Of a stretch of DNA of 64,000 nucleotides, positions 63,894-64,000 are shown one piece after another; positions within the stretch are counted from its first letter, which is position 1, and every line of letters starts with the position of its first letter. Below the pieces are notes generated by a model that saw nothing but the letters and a program-made list of their open reading frames with translations, ran no database searches and was not told the DNA's origin. This DNA is from Streptomyces canus (lineage in GTDB: Bacteria > Actinomycetota > Actinomycetes > Streptomycetales > Streptomycetaceae): positions 87,569 to 151,568 of the forward strand of contig NZ_KQ948678.1 in assembly GCF_001514145.1 (NCBI RefSeq), read 5' to 3'. The position numbers were made by a program, and so were the translations under genes.

Positions 63894-64000
63894 GCCGCGC
63901 ATTATGAGGCCGCTCGCCGACATCAACGGCTCAACGGCGATCACCCGCACACCTACCGGTGCGAGCCCTCACCAGGACCATCGCCAAAGGAAACGACTTC

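Larger units (their letters stand above)
62596..64000 (+). mobile_element. IS5-family element with a passenger gene (may run past the window)
   Basis: GAGGTCGTTTCCTTTGGTG at 62596-62614 is mirrored by the complement of CGCCAAAGGAAACGACTTC at 63982-64000, 17 of 19 matching. Between them lie a two-frame IS5 transposase and a convergent gene that is not a transposase. The size of at least 1405 bp exceeds the roughly 850 bp of simple IS427-group elements. Confidence 0.85.

Overview
The window is high-GC actinobacterial DNA, almost certainly Streptomyces: strong third-position GC, GTG starts, SARP regulators, rare TTA codons, F420/LLM enzymes and ZAS anti-sigma factors all point that way. It looks like an unstable accessory region (chromosome arm or large linear plasmid). 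Intact genes alternate with truncated, frameshifted and rearranged copies. Three transposon-scale insertions are present (IS630, IS256 and IS5 types), along with scars of IS21, a second IS256-like element, IS6, ISL3 and IS1634-like elements.

Layout. 1-10.7 kb: accessory membrane and secreted proteins. These include two paralogous membrane-anchored proteins sharing one extracytoplasmic domain, a WD-like membrane protein, a secreted protein made of two near-identical repeats, and a pentapeptide-repeat membrane protein, followed by decayed genes. 10.8-22.6 kb: a conflict (defence-like) island between an IS630 and an IS256 element. It holds a trypsin-nSTAND-propeller protein, its small trypsin-co-occurring partner, a GFGKT-type (NB-ARC-like) STAND ATPase with about 14 WD40 repeats, and the remnant of a second tandem copy of that ATPase gene.

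22.6-44.7 kb: a cluster controlled by SARP-AAA-TPR regulators. Two large regulators are present, one with its last codons supplied by the IS256 end, plus two wrecked copies. Around them lie two DUF4188 genes (one with a nonsense codon), two alpha/beta hydrolases, a 2TM protein, an unusual three-part oxidoreductase (desaturase-like flavoprotein + ferredoxin reductase + 2Fe-2S ferredoxin), a PLP aminotransferase, two MFS transporters, a cupin, a carboxymuconolactone-decarboxylase-like protein and a cyclic-nucleotide-domain flavoprotein. No PKS, NRPS or terpene synthase is visible. A recurrent motif, TTCAGT-N3-CGTCAAG, lies upstream of several of these genes and is the best candidate SARP operator.

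44.7-52.3 kb: debris of IS21 and IS6 elements, a deletion-fused ArsR/MFS pair, a recombinase-like protein lacking the catalytic tyrosine, a flavin monooxygenase/TetR pair, remnants of an integrase module and a DUF6207 gene. 52.3-57.7 kb: a cupredoxin lipoprotein divergent from an ECF sigma/anti-sigma pair, an amidohydrolase/TetR pair with clear operators, a broken crotonase gene and an extra indole-3-glycerol-phosphate synthase lacking a catalytic motif. 58.3-62.1 kb: a one-directional group of MarR regulator, carotenoid oxygenase, MaoC-like protein and LLM oxidoreductase. 62.6 kb to the end: an IS5-family element with a frameshifted transposase and a non-transposase passenger gene inside its inverted repeats.

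Functional calls rest on motif and family recognition by eye; no searches were run.
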